6,247 nt of DNA. Origin: Rickettsiales bacterium. Lineage in GTDB: Bacteria > Pseudomonadota > Alphaproteobacteria > Rickettsiales > JALZUV01. The translations under genes were made by a program, and so were the position numbers. The notes beneath the pieces were generated by a model. It saw only the letters and a program-made list of their open reading frames with translations, made no database searches and had not been told where the DNA came from. This document shows positions 1 to 5,843 of the stretch, in pieces (position 1 is the stretch's first letter; the number at the start of each line of letters is the position of its first letter). The DNA is taken from NCBI GenBank assembly GCA_023301245.1, contig JALZUV010000214.1, forward strand, positions 1 through 6,247. Reading direction: 5' to 3'.

Positions 1-317
1 CGCGCAACTGCACCAGGCACCACACGGAAGCCACCTTCACGATATTTTGCTTCGTCCCAGCCATCAAACTTTGACGGAACCTTATCCCAGCCACCTTGTA
101 GCACTTGCATATCATTGAGGCGGAACGACAGTAACACGGCCTTCTTCGCCCATTGGTTTACCTGCCAGCCATTATCCGTCGGCTCGGCTACGCGTAGCTT
201 TCCGCTATCGAGTGCGTTGAGGGTTTCAGCTACGGCCTCGCGCACCTCGCCCTTGGTTTGATAGTTCACACTATCGCGGTTTTCCCATGCTTGATCGATG
301 ATTACTTGGTGGCTCAT
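1..317 (-). CDS. dapD: 2,3,4,5-tetrahydropyridine-2,6-dicarboxylate N-succinyltransferase, N-terminal part
   Basis: DapD transfers succinyl from succinyl-CoA to tetrahydrodipicolinate in the succinylase branch of lysine and meso-diaminopimelate synthesis, in the cytoplasm. Read on the minus strand from an ATG at 317, the first 105 codons are open to the window edge. They match the helical N-terminal domain of the family: an LDSGKLRVAE stretch near residues 36-45, the WAKKAVLLSFRLND block near 56-69, and DKVPSKFDGWDEA followed by GFRVVPGAVA at 78-105, which in E. coli DapD leads into the left-handed beta-helix acyltransferase domain. That catalytic domain (roughly the remaining 60 percent) lies outside the window. 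The start is supported by AAGGAA six bases upstream. The gene is divergent from trhO. The identification is by recalled family sequence and is firm. Confidence 0.95.
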   Translation of the reverse strand, partial: MSHQVIIDQAWENRDSVNYQTKGEVREAVAETLNALDSGKLRVAEPTDNGWQVNQWAKKAVLLSFRLNDMQVLQGGWDKVPSKFDGWDEAKYREGGFRVVPGAVA

Positions 318-323
318 GTCTGA

Positions 324-329
324 TTCCTT
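324..329 (-). promoter_or_regulatory. Ribosome binding site of dapD
   Basis: AAGGAA on the minus strand lies 6 nt before the dapD ATG at 317. It is a good Shine-Dalgarno match and fixes the start codon. Confidence 0.75.
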
Positions 330-349
330 GATTTTTCGCTGTTTTTAGG

Positions 350-378
350 TAAATAGACCCACATGGTTACGATTGCAA
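350..378 (-). promoter_or_regulatory. Possible sigma-70-type promoter for dapD
   Basis: On the minus strand TTGCAA (378-373) and TATTTA (355-350) are separated by 17 nt, with 4/6 and 3/6 matches to the -35 and -10 consensus. Transcription would begin near 343, giving a leader of about 25 nt that contains the Shine-Dalgarno sequence. The -35 would lie inside the trhO coding region, as expected with only 45 nt between the divergent genes. On the plus strand the same AT-rich hexamer (TAAATA, 350-355) lies 16 nt after TTGATT (328-333) and could serve trhO, starting almost at its ATG. Both are weak matches. Confidence 0.3.
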
Positions 379-1172
379 CATTCTATCGCTTCACCCAGTT
401 CGATGATTTCGAAAGTTGGAAGCAACCGCTTGTCGATTCGATGAAGGCGCATAAGGTGCAAGGCACGATATTACTCGCGCCTGAAGGGCTTAATGCGACA
501 ATCGCAGGCGAGGCAAATGGCGTAGAATTTCTGCTCAACCAATTACAAGCCGATGAGCGCTTTGCAGCGCTTGATGTAAAATATGCGAATGATGATACTT
601 CACCTTTTGTACGCGCGAAGGTAAAACTGAAAGAAAGCATCATCACCATGGGCGACATTAATACGCCCGATGCCATGTGCGTTAGCGGCAAACAATGCAC
701 GCCCGATGAGTGGGACGAGCTAATAACTGCCCCCGATGTGGTAATTTTAGATACACGCAACGAATATGAAACCTACCTTGGCACTTTCAAAGATGCGGTA
801 CTATGGCCGATGCGCTCTTTCAGCGAGATTATCGCGAAAGTAGAGAGTAGTTTTAAAAAGAATCAGAAAATTGCCATGTTTTGTACCGGCGGCGTGCGCT
901 GCGAAAAGCTATCCAGTTGGATGCTACAAAATGGCTATGAGAATTTATATCAGTTGGAGGGCGGTATTATCCGCTATTTAGAGAAAACGCCTGAAGCGCA
1001 AAGTAATTGGATTGGAAGCTGTTATGTGTTTGATGAGCGTATCGCAGTAACCCATGGTAATGTATCAGATAAAACTGTTAGCCTATGCCCAAACTGCGAC
1101 CATCCACTGCAAGCCGACGACAGAAACCATCCCGCCTATCTACCCGCAACCCAATGTGGGTTTTGTGCTTGA
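363..1172 (+). CDS. trhO: tRNA uridine(34) hydroxylase, rhodanese-domain (TrhO/YceA family)
   Basis: TrhO uses oxygen to hydroxylate uridine 34 in certain tRNAs, the first step to 5-(carboxy)methoxyuridine. The 269-aa protein shows the family order: an N-terminal ferredoxin-like domain (ATFYRFTQF near 5-13, TILLAPEGLNATIAG near 35-49), a VRAKVKLKESI linker (83-93), and a rhodanese domain about 110-208 with VVILDTRNEYE (126-136), the cysteine loop CTGGVRCE with Cys174 as the predicted active residue and Cys180, and GGIIRYLE (200-207). The tail carries CxxC at 242/245 and 265/268, a likely metal-binding pair. The protein ends right after the last CxxC, whereas many relatives continue with a charged RxxxERQ tail. 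No strong Shine-Dalgarno precedes the ATG (AGG 13 nt away), so the mRNA may be almost leaderless. The start fits the family N terminus. Confidence 0.92.
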   Translation: MVTIATFYRFTQFDDFESWKQPLVDSMKAHKVQGTILLAPEGLNATIAGEANGVEFLLNQLQADERFAALDVKYANDDTSPFVRAKVKLKESIITMGDINTPDAMCVSGKQCTPDEWDELITAPDVVILDTRNEYETYLGTFKDAVLWPMRSFSEIIAKVESSFKKNQKIAMFCTGGVRCEKLSSWMLQNGYENLYQLEGGIIRYLEKTPEAQSNWIGSCYVFDERIAVTHGNVSDKTVSLCPNCDHPLQADDRNHPAYLPATQCGFCA

Positions 1173-1192
1173 GTGTGCTTTTAGCGCTCAAG
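1168..1192. terminator. Small hairpin between convergent genes, possible bidirectional terminator
   Basis: Bases 1168-1176 pair with 1184-1192 (six Watson-Crick pairs CTTGAG/CTCAAG, then a G-C flanked by two G-U pairs) around a 7-nt loop. The stop of trhO (1170-1172) lies in the left arm and the stop of the minus-strand gene (1181-1183) in the loop. There is no U-run on either strand, so it is not a canonical intrinsic terminator. Confidence 0.3.
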
Positions 1193-1741
1193 GCCTGAGA
1201 AGTTCGTTTTACCAAAAGTAACTTTATCAGCCCAGCTTTTGCCCGTATCACCTACGCTATTACCGTTCTTAATATCCATCGCCAATGAAACGGCGCCCAC
1301 GGCGGCTACAATTGCGGTAACACCGTTTGCAACTTTACTAAAGAAACTCTTCGGCGCTGGCTCTTCACCTGCTTCAATTTGCTCTTCTGTTGGCTCATTA
1401 CCTGAAAATAACGCTTTCGCACGATTATAAGCAACCGTCAACAGCACTAAGCCACCAGCCGATGTGGCGATACCTGCTTTTGAATTAAAGGTAAGGCCTT
1501 TCTTTTCTTCTTTTTCAGATTCTGCGGCGGGCTCTTCTTTACCATCCAGCTTATTGCTTAAGTCTTGCGCTTCAGCATCTATCTTTGCTTGTTCAATATC
1601 ATCCTTTAATTCATCAGAAGTTATCTTCTCAACATCCTCAATATGTTTAGCAGCATCTTTTTCTGCTTGTGATTCAGGAGCTTCTTGCTCACTATTATTT
1701 TCTAGGTTTTCACCATCATCAATATTTTTATCATCAGCCAT
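1181..1741 (-). CDS. Acidic hypothetical protein with two hydrophobic segments
   Basis: I do not recognise this 186-aa protein. Residues 1-82 are strongly acidic, rich in Asp, Glu, Lys, Ala and Gln, with no hydrophobic core; they look disordered or helical/coiled coil. Two hydrophobic stretches follow, about 89-105 (small residues then LVLLTVAY) and about 136-156 (VTAIVAAVGAVSLAMDI), separated by another acidic Pro-rich linker (114-131). A helical hairpin in the membrane, or a soluble protein with amphipathic Gly/Ala-rich helices, are both possible. There is no signal peptide at the N terminus, so the acidic part would be cytoplasmic if the segments do span the membrane. The ATG at 1741 has the purine-rich AAAGAGA about 5 nt upstream. 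The gene converges on trhO with an 8-nt gap and lies 166 nt downstream of xerD, so it probably has its own promoter. A real gene is likely: it is open over its whole length, has sensible composition and an RBS. Confidence 0.75.
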   Translation of the reverse strand: MADDKNIDDGENLENNSEQEAPESQAEKDAAKHIEDVEKITSDELKDDIEQAKIDAEAQDLSNKLDGKEEPAAESEKEEKKGLTFNSKAGIATSAGGLVLLTVAYNRAKALFSGNEPTEEQIEAGEEPAPKSFFSKVANGVTAIVAAVGAVSLAMDIKNGNSVGDTGKSWADKVTFGKTNFSGLER

Positions 1742-1764
1742 GTCAGTCTCTTTCGTTTGCGTTC

Positions 1765-1770
1765 TCTATA
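1765..1770 (-). promoter_or_regulatory. Possible -10 element for the acidic protein gene
   Basis: TATAGA on the minus strand matches 4-5 of 6 consensus positions and lies 23 nt before the ATG at 1741. No clear -35 hexamer is found 16-18 nt upstream, so an activator, possibly at the direct repeats at 1799-1832, would be needed. Weak. Confidence 0.25.
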
Positions 1771-1798
1771 GTCTTAGTAGTACAGAAGTTATGTTACC

Positions 1799-1832
1799 GT
1801 TTGATGAACGCAATGTGACAGTTCGATGAACG
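1799..1832. repeat. Two 12-nt direct repeats with 22-nt period
   Basis: GTTTGATGAACG (1799-1810) and GTTCGATGAACG (1821-1832) differ at one base and are offset by 22 nt, about two helical turns, so both would face the same side of the DNA. The second copy contains GTTC-GAT-GAAC and runs into a perfect GAACGTTC palindrome (1828-1835). They lie 58-91 nt upstream of the minus-strand gene starting at 1741. This is the layout of a paired activator or repressor site, but no known regulator motif was recognised. Confidence 0.45.
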
Positions 1833-1845
1833 TTCCTCGTAATAC

Positions 1846-1895
1846 CCGCGCAGGCGGGTATCCATCTTCGTTCTACTGGACTCCCGCCTGCGCGG
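1846..1895. repeat. Long GC-rich inverted repeat (REP-like intergenic palindrome)
   Basis: Bases 1846-1864 pair with 1877-1895 in 17 of 19 positions, 13 of them consecutive and nearly all G-C, around a 12-nt loop (1865-1876). The left arm also holds a smaller hairpin, ACCCGC/GCGGGT (1844-1859). The units ATCCA and TGGAC flank the GC-rich cores, so this is two copies of one palindromic unit in inverted order. Such paired units are common as dispersed extragenic repeats in Alphaproteobacteria. It begins 13 nt past the stop of xerD and may protect or end that transcript, although no U-run follows on the minus strand. Confidence 0.8.
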
Positions 1896-1907
1896 AAGTT
1901 TCGGCAA

Positions 1908-2777
1908 TCAATCCGCCAGCGGATGATGGTTTTCGACGAGGGCTTTCATTTTCTCAGGTTTAATGTGCGTGTAAATTTCAGTGGTGGAAATATCGGCATG
2001 ACCTAGCAATTGCTGTATCAACCGTAAGTCAGCCCCGCCTGAGAGCAGGTGCGTGGCAAAGCTATGGCGCAACACGTGGGGCGATACTTTAGTGGCATCT
2101 AGCCCCGCCTTGGTCGCCGCTTTCTTTAGGCTAACAGCAAAATTTTGACGGGTAACATACCCTTGTTTGCTGCCTGAGGGGAACAAATAATCTGATTTGC
2201 TATTACGGCTATCAAGGTAACCTTTCAAAGCCATTAGCGCTTGGGAGCTTACGGGCACAATGCGCTCTTTATTGCCCTTGCCCTTTACTTGTAGTAGCGG
2301 TTCGCCCGATTTTATCATTTGCTCAACCGCAGTAAACTTCAAGGTCACCAATTCGGTCACGCGCAAGCCCGTGGCATGCAGTAGCGCAATTAAGGCATAA
2401 AGCCGTTTAGCGGTAACCGTATTTTCTTCTGCCACACTATCGAGCAACTGGCGAATTTCCGCCGCTGATAAAAACTTCGGCAAGGGTTTCGGCTGCTTTG
2501 GCAGGGGGATTTTAGCGGTTGGGTTATCGTCGCGCGTGCCTTCTTCTTGCAGAAAATTGAAGAATTGGCGGAAGGTCGAAATTTTCCGCGCAATGGTGCG
2601 AGGCGATAAATCGCCCGAGAAACTCGCCAACAATTTCTCTAAATGCGGCTTTTGGCATTTGGTAATATCGCAGGGTAAAAACTCATCAAGATAATTCAGG
2701 TCACGGCGATAGGCGGCGATTGTATTGAGCGAAGCTCCCCGCTCTGCCGCCATCATTTGTAAAAATCGCTCAATCAC
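1908..2777 (-). CDS. xerD: Site-specific tyrosine recombinase XerD
   Basis: XerD acts with XerC at the dif site, under FtsK control, to resolve chromosome dimers. The 289-aa protein has the N-terminal SAM-like core-binding domain (FLQMMAAERGAS at 5-16, AYRRDL at 22-27) and a C-terminal catalytic domain from about 100. The full catalytic set is visible: Arg139 (ATGLRVTEL), Lys167 (KGKGNKERIVP), His234 and Arg237 (HVLRHSFATHLL), His260 (LLGH) and the nucleophile Tyr269 (STTEIYTHI). The ending HHPLAD resembles the HHPRA end of E. coli XerD and favours XerD over XerC. The start is GTG at 2777; an in-frame stop two codons upstream rules out a longer form, and the next start, the ATG pair at codons 8-9, would cut a conserved helix. 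The start overlaps the stop of the preceding gene by 8 nt, and AAAGG abuts the GTG too closely for a standard RBS, so translational coupling is likely. Confidence 0.95.
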   Translation of the reverse strand: MIERFLQMMAAERGASLNTIAAYRRDLNYLDEFLPCDITKCQKPHLEKLLASFSGDLSPRTIARKISTFRQFFNFLQEEGTRDDNPTAKIPLPKQPKPLPKFLSAAEIRQLLDSVAEENTVTAKRLYALIALLHATGLRVTELVTLKFTAVEQMIKSGEPLLQVKGKGNKERIVPVSSQALMALKGYLDSRNSKSDYLFPSGSKQGYVTRQNFAVSLKKAATKAGLDATKVSPHVLRHSFATHLLSGGADLRLIQQLLGHADISTTEIYTHIKPEKMKALVENHHPLAD

Positions 2778-4044
2778 CCTTTAGGGCTTCTTCGGCAATC
2801 GCCACTGCATCACTCGCAAGGCCAAGCGCGTTCAACTCGCTGCTCATAAAAGCAATATCGCCCACCGTATAATGCGAAAGCGGCTGGTTTACAGGTCGTA
2901 GCATCATTAGCAATGCGGCTAAGCGCTGGTTGTTTTCCAACATCACCCCTGTCGCCTCTCTCCATATAGTCGAAAGCTCGGTTAGCTCGCCACGGTAATT
3001 TGTGCTTAGTAGAGCATCTTCCATTTCAACGGAGATAGGTTTATCCCATACACGACGCAATGCAACGGCAAGCAAGGCTTTGCGCTTTTCTTTATTATCA
3101 GCGCTTGGCTTTAAACGCATAAGAGACAGCGAGATATCTGGCGAATTATCGTTGGGGACAGACACAGCCTTAACATTCATGCCCTCTTTAGGCTTACCGC
3201 TTAAAGCCAGCAACGCTTGCTGCTCCAGCGTGAGATTTTCCACCTCAAGACTGGCTTTGGTAAAAAGCGACCATATAAGCGCTTCACGCTGTGATTCTTT
3301 AAATTCTAGCTTCACCTCTTTTTCGCCAATAGAATTGACAATATTGCTAAAAATTTCAGACGCATTATTTTGTTCACGCAACAATGAAAGACCAAGCTGC
3401 GCTTTAGCATTTTTGCCAGCACTAGCATGGCAAAGCACGTTAAAGCGCTGCCAAAAAGCATCAGGAGCGTTCGACTGTTGGTCTTGCGCTTGCAGGCATA
3501 GTTTCTCGCGTGAGTTGGCTTTGGCCATCTCTAGCAAAAAAGTTTGTTTAGCCATATCTGGCGAAACTAAACTTTCAGGCACGGCGGCTAGCAATTGTCG
3601 GGCAAGTTCGGCCTGCCCTAGTTTTAGCAACGTATTAACACGCGCCATTAACATGGCTTCGGTAAAGTCACCGCGCGCGGTTTCCATCGTAAGCACACGA
3701 TATAATATGGTCTGCACGGCTTTGCTTTTCGGCTGCTCGCTAATGGCATCAAGCAACTTAAGCGCATCTGCTTCGCTAACATTATACCATAAATCGTCAG
3801 GGACATTCAGCTCATTGGCGCTCTGCAGGCCAATGGCGCCGCTTTGTGGGGCAGCATATTCGGCAATTTCAATGCCCATATCTTGCTGCTCTTCGCCCAT
3901 AATTTCGGCTTCTTCAGCAATGCTGATAATTTCGGTAGGGGGTGACGATAAATCCACCTCTAGTTTTACTTCTTGTGCGAGCGCGGTGTGACTCATCAAA
4001 AATACGGCCGCTAAAAGGAGCTTATTCACCAAAGACACGTTCAT
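2770..4044 (-). CDS. Secreted hypothetical protein, predicted helical repeat (solenoid) fold
   Basis: I do not recognise a named family in this 424-aa protein. Residues 1-23 form a clear Sec signal peptide: a Lys at position 8, a hydrophobic core LLLAAVFLM and an ALA-Q cleavage site at 23/24, with no lipobox cysteine at the cut, so a soluble periplasmic or exported protein is predicted. Residues 24-75 are acidic and low in structure. From about 90 to the end the sequence is a run of amphipathic Ala/Leu/Glu-rich helices, for example 127-155 and 400-422, which resemble TPR-like or other alpha-solenoid repeats, although no strict TPR consensus is repeated. Two cysteines, Cys183 and Cys205, in the mature region might form a disulfide. 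AGAGG lies 6 nt before the ATG. The 5' end overlaps the small ORF by 23 nt and the 3' end overlaps xerD by 8 nt, so all three are probably co-expressed. A scaffold or assembly role at the cell envelope is a guess. Confidence 0.88.
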   Translation of the reverse strand: MNVSLVNKLLLAAVFLMSHTALAQEVKLEVDLSSPPTEIISIAEEAEIMGEEQQDMGIEIAEYAAPQSGAIGLQSANELNVPDDLWYNVSEADALKLLDAISEQPKSKAVQTILYRVLTMETARGDFTEAMLMARVNTLLKLGQAELARQLLAAVPESLVSPDMAKQTFLLEMAKANSREKLCLQAQDQQSNAPDAFWQRFNVLCHASAGKNAKAQLGLSLLREQNNASEIFSNIVNSIGEKEVKLEFKESQREALIWSLFTKASLEVENLTLEQQALLALSGKPKEGMNVKAVSVPNDNSPDISLSLMRLKPSADNKEKRKALLAVALRRVWDKPISVEMEDALLSTNYRGELTELSTIWREATGVMLENNQRLAALLMMLRPVNQPLSHYTVGDIAFMSSELNALGLASDAVAIAEEALKGD

Positions 4045-4171
4045 TAGGGACCTCTTTATTTACTTCAACAATGGTAGCTTCAGGTTGAAATAGCATTAAC
4101 CACGCTATAAAAACCGCGATAATAACCATGATGGTTAGAAAAAATACTCCGACTCTTTTATTCTCAGCCAT
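4022..4171 (-). CDS. Small single-pass membrane protein, 49 aa
   Basis: An ATG at 4171 opens 49 codons ending at TAA (4022-4024). The product has a short basic start (KR at 5-6), one strong hydrophobic segment at about 7-28 (FFLTIMVIIAVFIAWLMLF core) and an acidic/polar tail of about 20 residues, FQPEATIVEVNKEVPNERVFGE in part. The charge pattern predicts N-in, C-out topology, putting the tail in the periplasm with the secreted product of the next gene. The ORF overlaps that gene by 23 nt in a different frame, and the downstream RBS (4051-4055) lies inside it, the usual arrangement of a coupled operon. Its own RBS is weak: AGGG lies about 16 nt upstream; a TTG four codons earlier is an alternative start but sits too close to that AGGG. 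No family is recognised. Length and lack of homology evidence keep the confidence moderate; the membrane segment and gene packing argue for a real gene. Confidence 0.6.
   Translation of the reverse strand: MAENKRVGVFFLTIMVIIAVFIAWLMLFQPEATIVEVNKEVPNERVFGE
4051..4055 (-). promoter_or_regulatory. Ribosome binding site of the secreted protein gene
   Basis: AGAGG on the minus strand lies 6 nt before the ATG at 4044, inside the coding sequence of the small membrane ORF. It supports the chosen start and coupled translation. Confidence 0.7.
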
Positions 4172-4242
4172 GATTGTTTGCAATTACCCTGTTCTTTGTT
4201 AGTTTCGTTCCTCAATCAGAGTGTTAGTGGTGTAATAGCAAA
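4172..4242. other. Divergent intergenic spacer
   Basis: These 71 nt separate the start of aroK (plus) from the small membrane ORF (minus) and must contain both promoters. I found no hexamer pair good enough to call on either strand; TTGCAA at about 4179 followed 16 nt later by TAGTTT is the nearest plus-strand candidate and is poor. The aroK start has only a weak GTGG-type purine stretch upstream. Confidence 0.5.
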
Positions 4243-4785
4243 ATGGCAAGTTTATCTAAACCAATTGTTTTGGTCGGGTTAATGGGGGCAGGTAAAACCA
4301 CCGTAGGCATCCGCTTGGCAAGTGCACTAAAGCTGCCTTTCGTCGATTCTGATAGCGAAATTGAAGAAGCGGCTGGATGCTCCGTGTCCGACCTCTTCGC
4401 AATTTATGATGAGAATATCTTCCGCGATTTAGAAAAACGCGTCATCAAACGCCTATTGAAAACGCAAAATCAAATTTTAGCAACGGGTGGTGGGGCTTAC
4501 ATGCAAGATTCTATCCGCGATATGATAGCGCAAAAGGCATTTACCATTTGGCTTCGCGCTGACCTCGACGTGCTGCTAGACCGCGTAAACCGCCGCGACA
4601 CTCGGCCTTTGCTGGCCAAGGGCAATAAGCAAAAAATTCTCTCGAAGCTCATTAAAGAGCGCTACCCCATCTATGAGCAAGCCGATATGATTGTTGATAG
4701 CGGCACAGGCCCGCATGAAAATGTCGTAAAATCTATCGTCAAACGCCTAAAGAAAGAGCAGCCTGCACTGATGGGTTTAAAATAA
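4243..4785 (+). CDS. aroK: Shikimate kinase
   Basis: Shikimate kinase phosphorylates shikimate at the 3-hydroxyl with ATP, the fifth step of the chorismate pathway, in the cytoplasm. The 180-aa protein is of usual length and has all landmark motifs: the Walker A loop GLMGAGKT (12-19), the Mg/shikimate aspartates in FVDSDSEIE (Asp35, Asp37), Arg61 in the FRDLE motif that binds the shikimate carboxylate, the Gly-rich Walker B-like loop ATGGGA (80-85), the lid region RRDTRPLL with Arg121, and Arg140 in ERYPIYEQAD. The ATG at 4243 leaves a normal short lead of about 11 residues before Walker A. The stop TAA shares one base with the ATG of aroB, so the two are translated from one mRNA. Confidence 0.97.
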   Translation: MASLSKPIVLVGLMGAGKTTVGIRLASALKLPFVDSDSEIEEAAGCSVSDLFAIYDENIFRDLEKRVIKRLLKTQNQILATGGGAYMQDSIRDMIAQKAFTIWLRADLDVLLDRVNRRDTRPLLAKGNKQKILSKLIKERYPIYEQADMIVDSGTGPHENVVKSIVKRLKKEQPALMGLK

Positions 4786-5834
4786 TGGATATCACCCTGC
4801 CCGATGGCCGTAGCTATCCGATTCATATTGGTAGCGGCTTACTTGCGAAGGTAAGCAAACTTATCGACACAAAGCGTGCCATTATCGTGACGGATGAAAA
4901 TGTGGCAGAACATTGGCTTGATTCATTGCAAGACCACACCACTTTCAACACTGACACTATCGTGCTACCCGCAGGAGAAGCCAGCAAATCGTTTGAATTG
5001 CTGGAGATACTCTTAAACGAGCTACTCGCGCTTGAACCAGATAGAAACACCACTCTCATTGCCTTTGGCGGCGGCGTGGTGGGAGATATTACGGGCTTTG
5101 CCGCCAGCATATTAATGCGCGGCGTGCCGTTCGTACAAATTCCTACGACGCTGCTTTCGCAGGTCGATAGCTCGGTAGGCGGTAAAACAGGCATCAATAC
5201 AGATGCAGGCAAAAACCTTGTCGGTAGCTTTTACCAACCACAAGCAGTGATTATTGATACTGACACGCTCTCAACTCTACCAGCACGCGAACTACGCGCA
5301 GGCTTTGCCGAAGTCATTAAAGCAAGCGTGGTTAATAATGCCGAGTTCTTCCGCTGGTTAGAAACGAACCATAAAGCGGTACTCGCGCTAGAGCTAGAAC
5401 CACTCACCCACGCCATTAGCGAAAGCGTAAAAATTAAAGCCGCGATTGTCGAACAAGATGAACGCGAAGGTGGCATCCGTGCCATGCTCAATTTAGGTCA
5501 CACTTTCGGCCATGCGCTTGAGGCAGAGTTTGATTATGATGGTACGCTGGTGCATGGCGAAGCCGTGGCCATTGGCATGGCGATGGCTTTTGCCCATAGT
5601 GCGCCTGAAACAGATACGGCACGGCTTAACCAATTACTCACCCAATCAGGCTTGCCTACTCAACCGCCCGAATGGCCAGATAGCGAAGCGTTAGTAGAGC
5701 ATATGAAGCATGATAAAAAAGCTGACGATGGCAAAATAACGCTGATATTAGTAAGGTCTATTGGCGAGTGCTATATTGAAAAAGCGGTCGATGCTGCGTC
5801 ATTAGTTGATTTTATTGAAAAATACAGGCAATAA
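4785..5834 (+). CDS. aroB: 3-dehydroquinate synthase
   Basis: AroB converts DAHP to 3-dehydroquinate, the second step of the chorismate pathway, using NAD and a divalent metal. The 349-aa length is typical. Visible motifs are the NAD-binding GGGVVGDITGFAAS (95-108), PTTLLSQVDSSVGGKTGIN (120-138) with substrate- and NAD-binding residues, NLVGSFYQP (144-152), the ELRAGFAEVIK block with metal ligand Glu176, LNLGHTFGHALE with His239 and His243, and LVHGEAVAIGM with His257. Glu176, His239 and His257 correspond to the three metal ligands of the family. It overlaps aroK by one base and is followed 9 nt later by the CorB-type gene, so a three-gene plus-strand operon is likely. Nothing about it is unusual. 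Confidence 0.97.
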   Translation: MDITLPDGRSYPIHIGSGLLAKVSKLIDTKRAIIVTDENVAEHWLDSLQDHTTFNTDTIVLPAGEASKSFELLEILLNELLALEPDRNTTLIAFGGGVVGDITGFAASILMRGVPFVQIPTTLLSQVDSSVGGKTGINTDAGKNLVGSFYQPQAVIIDTDTLSTLPARELRAGFAEVIKASVVNNAEFFRWLETNHKAVLALELEPLTHAISESVKIKAAIVEQDEREGGIRAMLNLGHTFGHALEAEFDYDGTLVHGEAVAIGMAMAFAHSAPETDTARLNQLLTQSGLPTQPPEWPDSEALVEHMKHDKKADDGKITLILVRSIGECYIEKAVDAASLVDFIEKYRQ

Positions 5835-5843
5835 GCAGTTCTG

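Noticed and set aside
383..760. Minus-strand open frame of 125 codons opposite trhO
   Set aside because: It has low-complexity Ser-rich composition and lies antisense to a well-identified gene.
1464..1829. Plus-strand open frame of 121 codons opposite the acidic protein gene
   Set aside because: Its Ser/Phe-rich product is what the antisense of Glu/Lys/Asp codons gives; the minus frame has better start context and composition.
1740..1840. EcfG-type general stress promoter (GGAAC then CGTT) upstream of the acidic protein gene
   Set aside because: GGAAC and CGTT are present on the minus strand but separated by about 21 nt rather than the required 16-17.
1846..1908. Attachment or dif-like site next to xerD
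   Set aside because: The palindrome is GC-rich with a 12-nt loop and lacks the two AT-rich 11-nt arms and 6-nt centre of a dif site; the xerD context is housekeeping, not an integrated element.
3002..3991. Long plus-strand open frame of 329 codons opposite the secreted protein gene
   Set aside because: It is rich in Ser, Cys and Ala without domain motifs and lies wholly antisense to a gene with a signal peptide, good RBS and operon overlaps. This is the usual shadow of a codon-biased gene.
4823..5212. Minus-strand open frame inside aroB
   Set aside because: It is the antisense shadow of a fully conserved enzyme gene, with no RBS or recognisable motif.
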